Notes: generated by a model not told the origin, from the letters alone. 64,000 nt of DNA from Mesorhizobium ciceri WSM4083 (GCF_000519305.1 NZ_JAFG01000007.1:165994-229993), one strand, 5' to 3'; counted from the stretch's first letter, positions 1 to 8,109 are shown. A program made the numbers and translations.

Positions 1-534
1 GGCGACTACAAGACACGCGGCGCCGGGCTCACCATCCGCTACGGCTTCCATTCCTCGCCATTCGGCACCGCCCTGATCATGGCCACCGAGCGTGGGCTTG
101 CCGGCCTCGCCTTCAGCGACCCCGGCGAGGAACGCGCCGCCTTCGCCGACATGTCCAGCCGCTGGCCGAACGCCATCTATGTCGAGGACATGACTGCTAC
201 CGGCCCCTATGCCGCCCGTATCTTCGATCCGACGCTGTGGCGCCCCGACCAGCCGCTGCATGTCGTCATGATCGGCACCGACTTCCAGGTTCGCGTCTGG
301 GAGGCGCTGCTCAAGATCCCGATGGGCAAGGCCCGCACCTATTCCTCGATCGCGGCCAGCATCGGCGCCCCGTCCGCCAGCCGGGCGGTGGGTGCGGCCA
401 ACGGCGCCAATCCGCTCTCCTTCGTGGTGCCTTGTCACCGCGCCATCGGCAAATCCGGCGACCTGACCGGCTATCATTGGGGCCTGACCCGCAAGCGCGC
501 CATTCTGGGCTGGGAAGCCGGGCAGGTGTCGTAA
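1..534 (+). CDS. ada: Ada-type methylated-DNA--protein-cysteine methyltransferase, 5'-truncated
   Basis: Only the last 177 residues are in the window; the frame is open to base 1, so the start lies outside. The visible part is the O6-methylguanine-DNA methyltransferase domain, which repairs alkylated guanine by moving the methyl group to its own cysteine. The active-site motif PCHR is present, with the acceptor Cys at codon 433-435, followed by the GLxRKRAIL-type end of the family. The leading segment (GDYKTRGAGLTIRYGF) resembles the linker after the AraC-type regulator half of bifunctional Ada proteins, so a regulator domain probably lies upstream. A 6-bp hairpin (535-551) follows the stop codon directly. 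Confidence 0.85.
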   Translation, partial: GDYKTRGAGLTIRYGFHSSPFGTALIMATERGLAGLAFSDPGEERAAFADMSSRWPNAIYVEDMTATGPYAARIFDPTLWRPDQPLHVVMIGTDFQVRVWEALLKIPMGKARTYSSIAASIGAPSASRAVGAANGANPLSFVVPCHRAIGKSGDLTGYHWGLTRKRAILGWEAGQVS

Positions 535-551
535 TATCGATTTTCTCGATA
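535..551 (+). terminator. small hairpin after ada
   Basis: TATCGA, a five-base loop, then TCGATA, starting right after the TAA of ada. There is no clear T-tract, so it is at best a weak terminator or 3'-end stabiliser. The stretch 552-733 behind it is unusually AT-rich for this genome and probably holds the promoter of the exported-protein cluster that follows. Confidence 0.35.
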
Positions 552-744
552 CTGCGAAGAAAAACATGGATATATCGGCACTGATAAGTATAAGCGCGAT
601 TTTCACTGTCTTTGCAACCGAGGGCAACCTCCGGTTCCTGTGATTGTTATTTAAGGAATTATTTTAGGTAACTCTAAATTAACCACGATAAAGTGATGAT
701 GCCCTCATATTAATCCGGACGATCCGGCTTGATAGGAGGTCCCG

Positions 745-1215
745 ATGTCATTGGTTCGCGCCGCCTGCGCCGCAGCTCTGCTGGTTGCCGGCATCGACGA
801 GGTCGCGTTGGCCGCGACGCAGAATGTCATCTTCAATGGCACGATCGCGCCCACCTGCACGCTTGTCGTTGCCACCAACGGCACGATGACGGCCAGTCCC
901 GATCTCCAGTCCCTCAGTTCCCACAACAGCGGCGGCTCGGCTGGAACCGTGACGCTGACGACGACCGGAGGTGTGTCGCTGAGTGTCGACCCGGTCACCA
1001 CCATGACGGTGCCATCCGCCGACAGCACGTCGACGACCTGGACGCCCACTTACTCCGCCACCGGCGCGCATGCCATCGTCGAGACCGGCTCGGCAACCAG
1101 CATCACCACACCCGGCGCCGATCTCGTCTCGGTTCACCTCGCCGGAACCAAGGGCGGCAGCAATCGCTTCGCCAACGGCAATTATCAGGCAACGGTAACG
1201 CTGCGCTGCGAATGA
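745..1215 (+). CDS. exported pilin-like protein, paralogue 1
   Basis: This 156-residue protein has a signal peptide (cleavage probably after the VALA near residue 23), a Cys in the motif IAPTC near residue 37, a Ser/Thr/Gly-rich middle and a terminal GNYQATVTLRCE. An early Cys, a low-complexity beta-rich body and a final Y-x-x-x-V-x-V strand resemble fimbrial or spore-coat-U subunits, but I cannot assign a family. The start is fixed by AGGAGG at 734-739. The last gene of the cluster (2077-2565) ends with almost the same strand, so the two are paralogues. The gene between them looks like a pilus chaperone. No usher gene is present. A surface or periplasmic structural role is inference. Confidence 0.6.
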   Translation: MSLVRAACAAALLVAGIDEVALAATQNVIFNGTIAPTCTLVVATNGTMTASPDLQSLSSHNSGGSAGTVTLTTTGGVSLSVDPVTTMTVPSADSTSTTWTPTYSATGAHAIVETGSATSITTPGADLVSVHLAGTKGGSNRFANGNYQATVTLRCE

Positions 1216-1236
1216 CGCGCAGCGAAGGAGGGGTCG

Positions 1237-1629
1237 TTGAAACATGTTCGAATCCTGGCGACGGCACTGGCCATCGGATTGGCGCCCATTGCCGCCAATG
1301 CACAATCAATGTCGCCGATGCGTGGCGAGATCAACAGCTTCACCGACGTCTTCGCGGTCCGCATCTTCCCTGCCAATCCCTACGACCGGAAGATCCGGGT
1401 CGAAATCCACGTCTACGATCAGGATTTTCAGCCGGTAGATGCCAGAATCTCTCCAAATGTCTTCCAACTGGCTTCCCAGGCTTCCCGTTCTGTCCTTGTG
1501 GTCGTGCCCTTTGACGGCGCGGCCGAGCGTAAAGTGCGTATCTGTACCGAAAGCATCCCCTTTCCCAATCAACAGACGCAGATAAGGGCACAGATATGCG
1601 GAAAGTTCTTTGGGCGCCGCAAGTCCTGA
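1237..1629 (+). CDS. exported one-domain PapD-like chaperone candidate
   Basis: 130 residues with signal peptide (ends near IAANA, residue 22). TTG start, chosen because AAGGAGGGG lies just before it at 1225-1233. The mature part resembles only the N-terminal immunoglobulin domain of periplasmic pilus chaperones: a short basic-hydrophobic strand, then ISPNVFQLASQASRSVLVVV, which looks like the chaperone 'PP(L/V)FRLxPGQxQxLRI' strand that donates into a pilin groove. The second domain of classical PapD/FimC proteins (about 100 residues) is missing. It sits between two pilin-like genes and overlaps the next gene by 34 bases, which supports a joint function. Fold assignment is by eye. Confidence 0.5.
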   Translation: MKHVRILATALAIGLAPIAANAQSMSPMRGEINSFTDVFAVRIFPANPYDRKIRVEIHVYDQDFQPVDARISPNVFQLASQASRSVLVVVPFDGAAERKVRICTESIPFPNQQTQIRAQICGKFFGRRKS

Positions 1630-2108
1630 CACTGGCGCTCGCGGCTGCTTGGGCGTGTGCCTCGCCGGCCGGGGCCGAGGACGTCTATAACCTCAACCAG
1701 AATGAGAGCGGCTTCAACCTGCCCGGTGTCACCTTGCCCCAGGGCCAGGACGAGGTCCGTGCCGCGGACGGCACCACTTGCCGTTCCGCCGTCTCCGGTT
1801 CCGGCGCCTATGTCGATCTCGGCGTCATCAGAGGCAACAGCCAGTCCGACAATGATGTCGCCACTTACGGCCGCGTGGTGATCCCGATCGGGCGTACGCC
1901 GAAGCGCGTCGATTGCAGCCGTCTCTACGAGCTTGAGGTCGAGCGCCTGCAGCTGGAGCTGAAGCTCCTCAAAATGGGCCTCGGCGCCGACGGCCAGACG
2001 GCGAGCGTGGCCGCCAGCGCTTCCACGGCCGCGTCACCGGGGTGGGCCAACGAAGGCTGGAGCATCAGGACCGGAAATGCCGATGGCAAGAAAAAGAAGA
2101 AGCAGTAG
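1596..2108 (+). CDS. exported protein with C-terminal helix and lysine tail
   Basis: 170 residues. A signal peptide ends near SPAGA (residue 27). The mature part has two Cys (TTCRS and VDCSR), a predicted amphipathic helix (LYELEVERLQLELKLLKMGL) and a hydrophilic Ala/Ser-rich tail ending in five consecutive Lys. I do not recognise the family. The gene overlaps the chaperone-like gene upstream (34 bases) and the second pilin-like gene downstream (32 bases). The A/G-rich stretch 2089-2103 encodes the Lys tail here and the basic n-region of the next signal peptide in another frame. A role in anchoring or assembling the pilin-like proteins is a guess from position. Confidence 0.55.
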   Translation: MRKVLWAPQVLTLALAAAWACASPAGAEDVYNLNQNESGFNLPGVTLPQGQDEVRAADGTTCRSAVSGSGAYVDLGVIRGNSQSDNDVATYGRVVIPIGRTPKRVDCSRLYELEVERLQLELKLLKMGLGADGQTASVAASASTAASPGWANEGWSIRTGNADGKKKKKQ

Positions 2109-2565
2109 CCGCGCGCTGTTTGCGATGGCTGCACTTGCCGGTTCCTGCCTTCCGGTGCAGGCAGCGATCATCGGCACCTGCACCATCATGGTCGGGGCGT
2201 CCGGAACGATGAAGGCCAATCCCGCCATCAGCATACTGGGCTCCAAACAGGCAGGCGGATCGAGCGCCAGCGCCACCGTAGTGGCAAGCTCCCTGTTGTG
2301 CTCGATACTTAACCTGCTTGACTGCTATTCGGTTTCGGCGCCGGCGCCTGCCGCATTCTCGTCCGCGCCGAGCGGCGGCGGCACCAACGTGACCTTCGCT
2401 TCGGTCTTCCGCCTCGATGGCTCGGGGGCCGATGTCAACGGAAGTGTGCCGCAGAGGGTTGCCAACGGCACCCACACGATGCAGGTCGACCTCACCGCCA
2501 CCAAGTCGAGCGGTATCTTTCCCGCCGGCAACTATCAGGGCACGGTCACCGTGCGCTGCGAATAG
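2077..2565 (+). CDS. exported pilin-like protein, paralogue 2
   Basis: 162 residues. A strongly basic n-region (ARKRRSSSR) and hydrophobic segment form a signal peptide ending near LPVQA. The mature part begins IIGTCTIMVGASGTMKANPAI and ends GNYQGTVTVRCE, matching the first and last strands of the 745-1215 product. It has two extra Cys in the middle (LLC and LDC), so two disulfides are possible rather than one. A Gly/Ala/Ser-rich centre separates them. The start at 2077 has AGGA six bases upstream; an in-frame ATG at 2083 is an alternative. Last gene of the overlapping four-gene set; 152 bases separate it from rbsK. Confidence 0.6.
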   Translation: MPMARKRRSSSRALFAMAALAGSCLPVQAAIIGTCTIMVGASGTMKANPAISILGSKQAGGSSASATVVASSLLCSILNLLDCYSVSAPAPAAFSSAPSGGGTNVTFASVFRLDGSGADVNGSVPQRVANGTHTMQVDLTATKSSGIFPAGNYQGTVTVRCE

Positions 2566-2717
2566 GCCACGACACCTCAAATCGGACTGGACCATGCGCG
2601 TGGTCTGGCAAGCCGCGGCCTTACAGGTTAGCTTTCACGCAATCGGAACGATCTGCGTTCGCCCGGACGCACGAAGACGCTCCGACATTTTGAATTTGCG
2701 TTGCCAGGAGGCCCTGC

Positions 2718-3623
2718 TTGATTATCGTCATCGGCTCGATCAACCTCGACCTTATCGCCAAGGTCGACCGCTTGCCGAGCCCCGGCGAGACGGTGGGCGG
2801 CTCGGCGTTCACCACCGCGCCTGGGGGCAAGGGCGCCAATCAGGCACTGGCCGCCGCACGCGCCGGTGCCTCGGTGCGCATGGTCGGCGCCGTCGGCAGG
2901 GACAGCTTCGCAGCCGAGGCACTGGCATTGCTGCGCGACGGCAAGGTCGACCTGTCCGGCGTTGCCGAGACTCACGCCTCGACCGGCACGGCACTGATCA
3001 TGGTCGCCGACGACGGCGAAAACATCATCGCCGTGGTGCCGGGCGCCAACGCTTCCGTGGTGCCAGGCGATCTCTCCAAGGCCTTTCTGAAAAAAGGCGA
3101 CGTCGTGCTGCTGCAAAATGAGATTCCGCTGGCCACCGTCGATGCCGCCCTCGACCAGGCAAGGGCGGCCGGCGCCTTCACCGTGCTCAACACGGCGCCT
3201 TTCCAGGGGCAAGCAGCCGGCTTTATCGGCAAGGCCGACTATGTCGTCGCCAACGAAACCGAGTTCGACCTCTATGGCGAAGCGCTGTCGCTGCAAGGTC
3301 GCGACCGGGCGGCCCGCATGCGCGACTTTGCCGGAAAGACCGGCCGCACCGTCGTCGTCACGCTCGGCGGCGATGGCGTGATGGCGGCAACGCCGAGCGA
3401 ATTCCTGGCCGTTCCGGCACGCAAGATCACCCCTGTCGACACGGTCGGCGCCGGCGATACGTTCTGCGGCTATTTCGCCGCCAGCCTGTCGTCCGGCCTC
3501 ACGCTCGAACAGGCGCTGGCGCGCGCCGGCGCGGCCGGTTCGCTGGCCTGCCTGAAGTCTGGCGCCCAACCGGCGATCCCGCTCGCCAAAGACGTCGATC
3601 AGGCGCTGCAGGAAAGCCGTTAA
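2718..3623 (+). CDS. rbsK: ribokinase
   Basis: Phosphorylates D-ribose to ribose 5-phosphate with ATP in the cytoplasm. It is a PfkB-family protein of 301 residues, the normal length. Visible motifs are the N-terminal NLD of the sugar site, the di-Gly segment PGGKGANQA (near residue 37) and the C-terminal PfkB signature DTVGAGDTF with catalytic Asp at about residue 247. TTG start, supported by AGGAG at 2706-2710. The amidase gene begins one base after its stop, so the two are co-transcribed. With the nucleoside hydrolase at 5961-6902 (opposite strand) a nucleoside or ribose salvage theme is possible. Confidence 0.88.
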   Translation: MIIVIGSINLDLIAKVDRLPSPGETVGGSAFTTAPGGKGANQALAAARAGASVRMVGAVGRDSFAAEALALLRDGKVDLSGVAETHASTGTALIMVADDGENIIAVVPGANASVVPGDLSKAFLKKGDVVLLQNEIPLATVDAALDQARAAGAFTVLNTAPFQGQAAGFIGKADYVVANETEFDLYGEALSLQGRDRAARMRDFAGKTGRTVVVTLGGDGVMAATPSEFLAVPARKITPVDTVGAGDTFCGYFAASLSSGLTLEQALARAGAAGSLACLKSGAQPAIPLAKDVDQALQESR

Positions 3624-3624
3624 A

Positions 3625-5076
3625 ATGCTGCGTCCTCAAACGAAACATGCCGTGCCGCCGGCAGGCGACATCTGCCGTCTGTCCGCGGTCCAACTCGCCG
3701 GCGCGATCCGGGAGAGAGAGCTTTCCGTGCGCGAGGTGGTGGCGGCATTCCTCGATCGCATCGAGGCGGTCAATCCGCTGGTCAACGCCATCGTCTCCTT
3801 GCGCGATCGCGCCGACATCCTGCGCGAAGCCGATGCGGCCGATGCCAGCCTGTCGCGAGCCGAAGCGGCGGGGCCGCTCTTCGGCCTGCCGATGGCCATC
3901 AAGGATCTCGCCTCGACCACGGGCCTCAGGACCTCCTTCGGCTCGCCGATCTTCGCCGATTTCGTGCCGCAGGAAGACGATTTCTTCGTCGAGCGTATCC
4001 GCAATGCCGGCGCCATCATCATCGGAAAGACCAACGTCCCCGAATTCGGGCTCGGCTCCAACACCTACAACGCCGTGTTCGGGCCGACGCTGAACGCCTT
4101 CGATCCGGCCCTGACCGCCGGCGGCTCAAGCGGCGGCGCGGCAGTGGCGCTGGCGCTCGACATGGTGCCTGTCGCCGATGGCAGCGACTTCGGCGGCTCG
4201 CTGCGCAACCCGGCCGCCTGGAACAATGTTTTTGGCTTCCGCCCGTCGCAAGGACTTGTTCCCGGCGGACCCGATTTCGAAGTCTTCCATGCGCAGATGG
4301 GCGTCGACGGGCCGATGGGCCGCAACGTCCGTGACATGGCCCTGCTGCTCGATGTGCAGGCCGGTTACCACCCGCACGCGCCATTGTCCTACGAGAAACC
4401 CGGCTCGTTCCTCGAAGGGCTTGGAATACCGGCAACTGCCGGCCGCATCGCCTGGCTCGGTGACCTCGGCGGTCATCTGCCGGTTGAAACAGGCATTCTC
4501 GGCCTGTGCGAGGCGGCACTCGGCCGCTTTGCGGAAGCGTCCTTCGCGACCGAGCCCCTGCTGCCGGATTTCGATTTCGAAGCGCTGTGGCAGGCCTTCG
4601 TGACGCTGCGCCAGGCCAGCAGCGGTTGTGCGCTCAAAACCCACTATGACGATCCCGCGAGGCGCCGCCTGCTCAAGCCGGAAGCCATCTGGGAAGTGGA
4701 GAACGCCATGCGGCTGACGGCGCCGCAGATCCGCGCCGCCTCCGTGACCCGTACATCCTGGCATCGCATGCTGCTGTCGCTCTTCGACCGCTACGATCTA
4801 ATTGCGCTGCCGACAGCGCAGGTCTTCCCCTTCGATGTCGATATGCATTGGCCGCGCGAGGTCGCCGGACGCGCAATGGACAGCTACCACCGCTGGATGC
4901 AGGTTTCCGCCTTCGCGACCCTGGGCGGCTGCCCGGCGGTCAACGTGCCGGTCGGCTTCGACGGCAAGGGGCGGCCGATGGGCATGCAGCTGATCGGCCG
5001 GCCACGCGATGACCTCGCCGTACTGAAGGCGGCGGCGGCCTATGAGGCCACACTGCCCTGGCAGGCCGGCGCCTGA
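3625..5076 (+). CDS. amidase (amidase signature family)
   Basis: Hydrolyses carboxamides; the substrate cannot be told from sequence. 483 residues, typical of the family. The Ser-cisSer-Lys triad is intact: Lys near residue 93 in AIKDL, GGSSGG at about 166-171, and the nucleophile near residue 192 in GSDFGGSLRNPA. No GatB or GatC partner is nearby, so a GatA role is unlikely. The start codon lies one base after the rbsK stop, suggesting coupled translation. GxSxGxPxxLQ-type C-terminal features of the family (PMGMQLIGRP) are also present. Confidence 0.85.
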   Translation: MLRPQTKHAVPPAGDICRLSAVQLAGAIRERELSVREVVAAFLDRIEAVNPLVNAIVSLRDRADILREADAADASLSRAEAAGPLFGLPMAIKDLASTTGLRTSFGSPIFADFVPQEDDFFVERIRNAGAIIIGKTNVPEFGLGSNTYNAVFGPTLNAFDPALTAGGSSGGAAVALALDMVPVADGSDFGGSLRNPAAWNNVFGFRPSQGLVPGGPDFEVFHAQMGVDGPMGRNVRDMALLLDVQAGYHPHAPLSYEKPGSFLEGLGIPATAGRIAWLGDLGGHLPVETGILGLCEAALGRFAEASFATEPLLPDFDFEALWQAFVTLRQASSGCALKTHYDDPARRRLLKPEAIWEVENAMRLTAPQIRAASVTRTSWHRMLLSLFDRYDLIALPTAQVFPFDVDMHWPREVAGRAMDSYHRWMQVSAFATLGGCPAVNVPVGFDGKGRPMGMQLIGRPRDDLAVLKAAAAYEATLPWQAGA

Positions 5077-5189
5077 ACCGGGCGGACTGGCGTGTCGCAG
5101 GGCGCTAGGTAGCGGCTTGCACCGGCTGCGCTGCTATGCATTGATTATCCTCAACCGCGCCGCCTCGGCGGTATTCCTGGGGAAAAATC

Positions 5190-5804
5190 ATGTCGCTGGA
5201 ACTCTACGCCGCCTATGTCCTCGCTTGCATCGTCATCATCCTGGTGCCCGGTCCGACGGTCACGCTGATCATCGCCAACAGCATTCGCCACGGCTCGCGC
5301 GCCGGCCTCGCCAATGTCGCCGGCACGCAGGCCGGGCTTGCCGTGATGATCGCCATCGTCGGCATCGGCCTCAACACGCTGATCGCAGGCATGGGCCACT
5401 GGTTCGAATGGGTTAGGCTGATCGGCGCCGCCTATCTGATCTGGATGGGTGTGCAGATGTTCCGTTCCAAAGGCACGCTGAACGCCGATGGAACGGCCAG
5501 GAAACCGCGCGGCGGCTTCTTCCTGCAGGGCCTGCTGGTGGCGCTCAGCAACCCCAAGACGCTGATTTTCTTCGGCGCCTTCTTTCCGCAGTTCATTTCG
5601 CCGCAAGGCAACTATTCGCTGCAGATCGCCATCATGGGCCTGACCGCCATGATCTTCGCCGCCTTCTCGGATTCGACCTATGCGCTGGCCGCCGGCCGCG
5701 CCGGGCGCCTGTTGTCGGCCGGCCGCATCAAGCTTTTGTCGAGGATCAGCGGCAGCTTCATGGTCGGCGGCGGCCTGTGGCTGGCGTTTTCAAAGGTGAA
5801 GTAA
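5190..5804 (+). CDS. LysE-family amino acid exporter
   Basis: Inner-membrane protein of 204 residues, the usual RhtB/LysE length, with about six hydrophobic segments. The family signature VPGPTVTLIIANSIRHGSRAG occurs near residues 20-40; LSNPKTLIFFGAFFPQF near residue 115 is the second conserved block. Such proteins export amino acids or related small molecules; the substrate is unknown. A repeat element directly after the stop (5812-5958) separates it from the convergent nucleoside hydrolase gene. Confidence 0.82.
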   Translation: MSLELYAAYVLACIVIILVPGPTVTLIIANSIRHGSRAGLANVAGTQAGLAVMIAIVGIGLNTLIAGMGHWFEWVRLIGAAYLIWMGVQMFRSKGTLNADGTARKPRGGFFLQGLLVALSNPKTLIFFGAFFPQFISPQGNYSLQIAIMGLTAMIFAAFSDSTYALAAGRAGRLLSAGRIKLLSRISGSFMVGGGLWLAFSKVK

Positions 5805-5811
5805 CAGCGCG

Positions 5812-5958
5812 CCTTCCCTCGCCCCGTTTACGGGGAGAGGGTGGTCGCGAAGCGATCGGGTGAGGGGCAGCGCCGAGGCCGCAAGCAGAATTTCAACGTT
5901 TGCGCCGCCCCTCATCCGCCTGCCGGCACCTTCTCCCCGTGAACGGGGCGAAGGAAGC
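5812..5958. repeat. RIME-like palindromic intergenic element
   Basis: Two compact hairpins, CTCGCCCCGT/ACGGGGAG at the left end and CTTCTCCCCGT/ACGGGGCGAAG at the right, frame a GC-rich centre. The outer arms 5813-5828 and 5943-5958 are inverted copies with one mismatch. The organisation matches the Rhizobium-specific intergenic mosaic elements known from rhizobia. It fills the gap between two convergent genes and could end transcription from both sides. Confidence 0.7.
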
Positions 5959-5960
5959 TC

Positions 5961-6902
5961 TCACAGCCGCCCCAGCCTCTCCACCAAGAGCGCAAAGAAG
6001 CCGTCATGGTCGATGTCGCGCATCACCATGGCGTTCTTCGGCCGTTTGGTGACGCCCCACCAGTCGATCACGGTCATGCCCATGGTCAGTTCCGAGGCGG
6101 TTTCCACGCTGACGTTGCAGTTGCGGCCCTTGAACAGGTCCGGCTTCAACAGATAGGCGATGACGCAGGGGTCATGCAGCGGGCCGCCGTCGGTGCCGTA
6201 TTTCTCCTCGTCGAAGCGCTCGAAGAACTCCAGCATCTCCGCGGTCGCGGTGCCGACCCTGGTGCCGAGCGCGCGGAAGGTTTGCGTGCGCTTGGCGGTG
6301 GTCAGCGCCTTGTGGGTGACGTCGAGCGGCATCATGACGATCGGGATGCCGGATTTGAGCACGACATCGGCGGCCTGCGGATCGACATAGATGTTAAATT
6401 CGGCGGTCGGGGTGACATTGCCGCCCTCGAAGAAGCCGCCGCCCATCAGCACGATTTCCTTGATGCGCGGTGCGATGCGCGGCTCGCGGATCAGCGCCAG
6501 CGCAACGTTGGTGAGCGGCCCGAGCGCGCAAAGCGTGATCGTGCCGCTTTCTTCGCTCATCAGCGTCTCGACGATGAAATCGACCGCGTACTGGTCCTGC
6601 AGCTTCATCGTCGGTTCGGGTAATTGCGGTCCGTTGAGGCCGGTCTTGCCATGCACTTCCTCGGCGGTGACCAATTCGCGCATCAGGGGCCGGATGGCGC
6701 CGGCATAGACCTTGATGTCCGGGCGGCCGGCCAGCTCGCAGATCTTGCGGGCATTCTTTTCGGTAAGCTTCAGCGGCACGTTGCCGGCAACGGCTGATAT
6801 GCCGACGATCTCCAGTTCGGAGCTGCCGAGCGCCAGCAATATGGCGACGGCATCATCCTGGCCGGGATCCGTGTCGATGATGATCTTGCGTGACTGGGGC
6901 AT
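5961..6902 (-). CDS. inosine-uridine-type nucleoside hydrolase
   Basis: Cleaves the N-glycosidic bond of nucleosides to base plus ribose. 313 residues. The N-terminal Ca-binding signature DTDPGQDDA is at about residues 10-18; the family's central NLMGG-type motif appears as IVLMGG, and ITPxAEFNIYVDPxA follows. I chose the ATG at 6902 because it sits directly before the signature and is preceded by AAGGAA; a longer frame to 7058 adds 52 residues with no family match. Cytoplasmic, probably nucleoside salvage. It could feed ribose to the RbsK encoded nearby. Confidence 0.85.
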   Translation of the reverse strand: MPQSRKIIIDTDPGQDDAVAILLALGSSELEIVGISAVAGNVPLKLTEKNARKICELAGRPDIKVYAGAIRPLMRELVTAEEVHGKTGLNGPQLPEPTMKLQDQYAVDFIVETLMSEESGTITLCALGPLTNVALALIREPRIAPRIKEIVLMGGGFFEGGNVTPTAEFNIYVDPQAADVVLKSGIPIVMMPLDVTHKALTTAKRTQTFRALGTRVGTATAEMLEFFERFDEEKYGTDGGPLHDPCVIAYLLKPDLFKGRNCNVSVETASELTMGMTVIDWWGVTKRPKNAMVMRDIDHDGFFALLVERLGRL

Positions 6903-7119
6903 TTCAATTCCTTGTTTGGCGAGGTCGTGGGCTTGCATCGATCCGATCGAAACATCCAAATGACGCCGAAGCGGCCGCGAGCTGCCAGATGAACCGCTCG
7001 ACCGGGGGAAGCCAATCCCGGCCTGCGCGCTTCTCCTTGCATCTGCTCGCCGTTTCAAGCGCCATGTCGGTCATTCCTGTGAGTCCACGCCTGGTCTTTT
7101 TGAGCGGGTCTGTTGACGG

Positions 7120-7148
7120 CTTGAACTTGGTCGCGGGGCGGACCATAT
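7120..7148 (+). promoter_or_regulatory. RpoH-type heat-shock promoter of hsp20
   Basis: CTTGAA at 7120-7125, 17 bases, CCATAT at 7143-7148. This matches the alphaproteobacterial sigma-32 pattern (CTTGAA, 17, CCANAT). Transcription would start near 7155 and give a leader of about 60 bases that contains the ROSE hairpin. Confidence 0.7.
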
Positions 7149-7149
7149 C

Positions 7150-7216
7150 AAGGCCATCGGGAAAAATGCCATCTGGGTTTTTCCACTTTATGTCGCTCTT
7201 GAGAGGACAGTGTAAC
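7150..7216 (+). promoter_or_regulatory. ROSE RNA thermometer in the hsp20 leader
   Basis: The leader ends in a hairpin 7193-7207: U-C, bulged G, C-U-C, a UUGA loop, then GAG-GA. This is the ROSE signature, in which UYGCU pairs with the AGGA of the ribosome binding site and leaves one G unpaired. The masked Shine-Dalgarno (7203-7207) is nine bases before the ATG at 7217. ROSE elements block translation at normal temperature and melt on heating; they are characteristic of rhizobial hsp20 genes. Confidence 0.75.
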
Positions 7217-7642
7217 ATGAGCCGAATGACGCCCTTTTCCAGCCCGCTTCTCCTTGGTTTCGACGCCATGGAAAAGACCCTGGAACGCCTGGCGAAATCC
7301 GGCGACAGCTACCCTCCCTACAACATCGAACGCCTCAGCGGCGCCGACGGCAAGACCGAAAGGTTGCGCATCACATTGGCGGTCGCCGGTTTCGCCGAAA
7401 GCGATCTCGATGTCACCACGGAGGAAAACCAGCTGGTCGTGCGCGGCCGTCAGACCGACGACACCGAGCGCGAATTTCTTCATCGCGGCATCGCCGCGCG
7501 CCAATTCCAGCGCTGTTTCGTGCTGGCCGACGGCATGCGGGTGATCGCAGCGGAGTTGAAGAACGGCCTTTTGGCGATCGACCTCGATCGGCCTGAGTCC
7601 GAACGGCTGGTACGGAAAATAAACATATCGGTGAAAGACTGA
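7217..7642 (+). CDS. ibpA: small heat-shock protein, Hsp20/IbpA family
   Basis: ATP-independent holdase that binds unfolding proteins during heat stress. 141 residues with an alpha-crystallin domain at roughly 35-130: YPPYNIERL at its start, LRITLAVAGFAESDLDV in the middle and the dimer-forming G-L-L motif as NGLLAIDL. The start at 7217 is preferred over upstream codons because it follows the ROSE-controlled ribosome binding site. Both an RpoH promoter and a ROSE thermometer precede it, so control is transcriptional and translational. The DUF1150 gene downstream is a usual partner. Confidence 0.9.
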   Translation: MSRMTPFSSPLLLGFDAMEKTLERLAKSGDSYPPYNIERLSGADGKTERLRITLAVAGFAESDLDVTTEENQLVVRGRQTDDTEREFLHRGIAARQFQRCFVLADGMRVIAAELKNGLLAIDLDRPESERLVRKINISVKD

Positions 7643-7650
7643 TCTTTACC

Positions 7651-7700
7651 ACTGCATCGGCCGGAAATCGGCTCCGACTTTCCGAAAGCACGATGCAGCA
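7651..7700. repeat. nested palindromic repeat after hsp20
   Basis: Outer arms CTGCATCG (7652-7659) and CGATGCAG (7691-7698) are perfect inverted copies, with a second, inner dyad built on CGGAAA...TTTCCG. It looks like one of the short palindromic intergenic repeats of rhizobial genomes and may stabilise or end the hsp20 message. Confidence 0.55.
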
Positions 7701-7763
7701 AATTGAAATGGCTCTCATGCGGGATGGCCTTGAGCGGCGTCCTCGCGCCAAGGAGGCTTTGAA

Positions 7764-8018
7764 ATGACCAGAACTGAAAACATCACCATGACCAATGGCG
7801 AATTCGCTCATCTCGGCGAAGGCTCGGTCGCTTATCTCAGAAAGGTCTCGAGCGACGAATTGCTCGGCCGTTTCCCCAATCTCGGCGAAATCGCTCCCGG
7901 CATGGAACTGTGGGCGCTGTTTGCCGCCAATGGCCAGCCGATCCTGCTTTCCGATGCGCGTGACCGCGCTCTGGCCGGTGCCATGGAAAACGACCTGACC
8001 ACGGTCGCCATTCACTAA
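7764..8018 (+). CDS. DUF1150 family protein
   Basis: An 84-residue acidic cytoplasmic protein matching the DUF1150 pattern (LGEGSVAYLRKVSSDEL, then ALFAANGQPILLSDARDRAL). Its function is not known. Start set by AAGGAGG a few bases upstream. The family is commonly found directly after hsp20 in Hyphomicrobiales, as here, which suggests co-expression in heat stress. The gap of 121 bases holds a palindromic repeat, so it may also have its own promoter. Confidence 0.8.
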   Translation: MTRTENITMTNGEFAHLGEGSVAYLRKVSSDELLGRFPNLGEIAPGMELWALFAANGQPILLSDARDRALAGAMENDLTTVAIH

Positions 8019-8026
8019 GACCCAGC

Positions 8027-8087
8027 GCGCCGCCTGTTAGGCGCGACCAGCAGGCTCAAACGCATAGGGCCGCCCCGTGGCGGCCCT
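8027..8087. terminator. two hairpins between convergent DUF1150 and ptsN
   Basis: CGCGCC...GGCGCG (8027-8046) and AGGGCCGCC-CCGT-GGCGGCCCT (8066-8087) are strong GC hairpins between two convergent genes. A short A-run (8104-8109) gives a T-tract on the minus strand only at some distance. Likely a bidirectional terminator or transcript-end stabiliser. Confidence 0.5.
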
Positions 8088-8109
8088 TGAATGTCGTCTC
8101 ACCAAAAAA

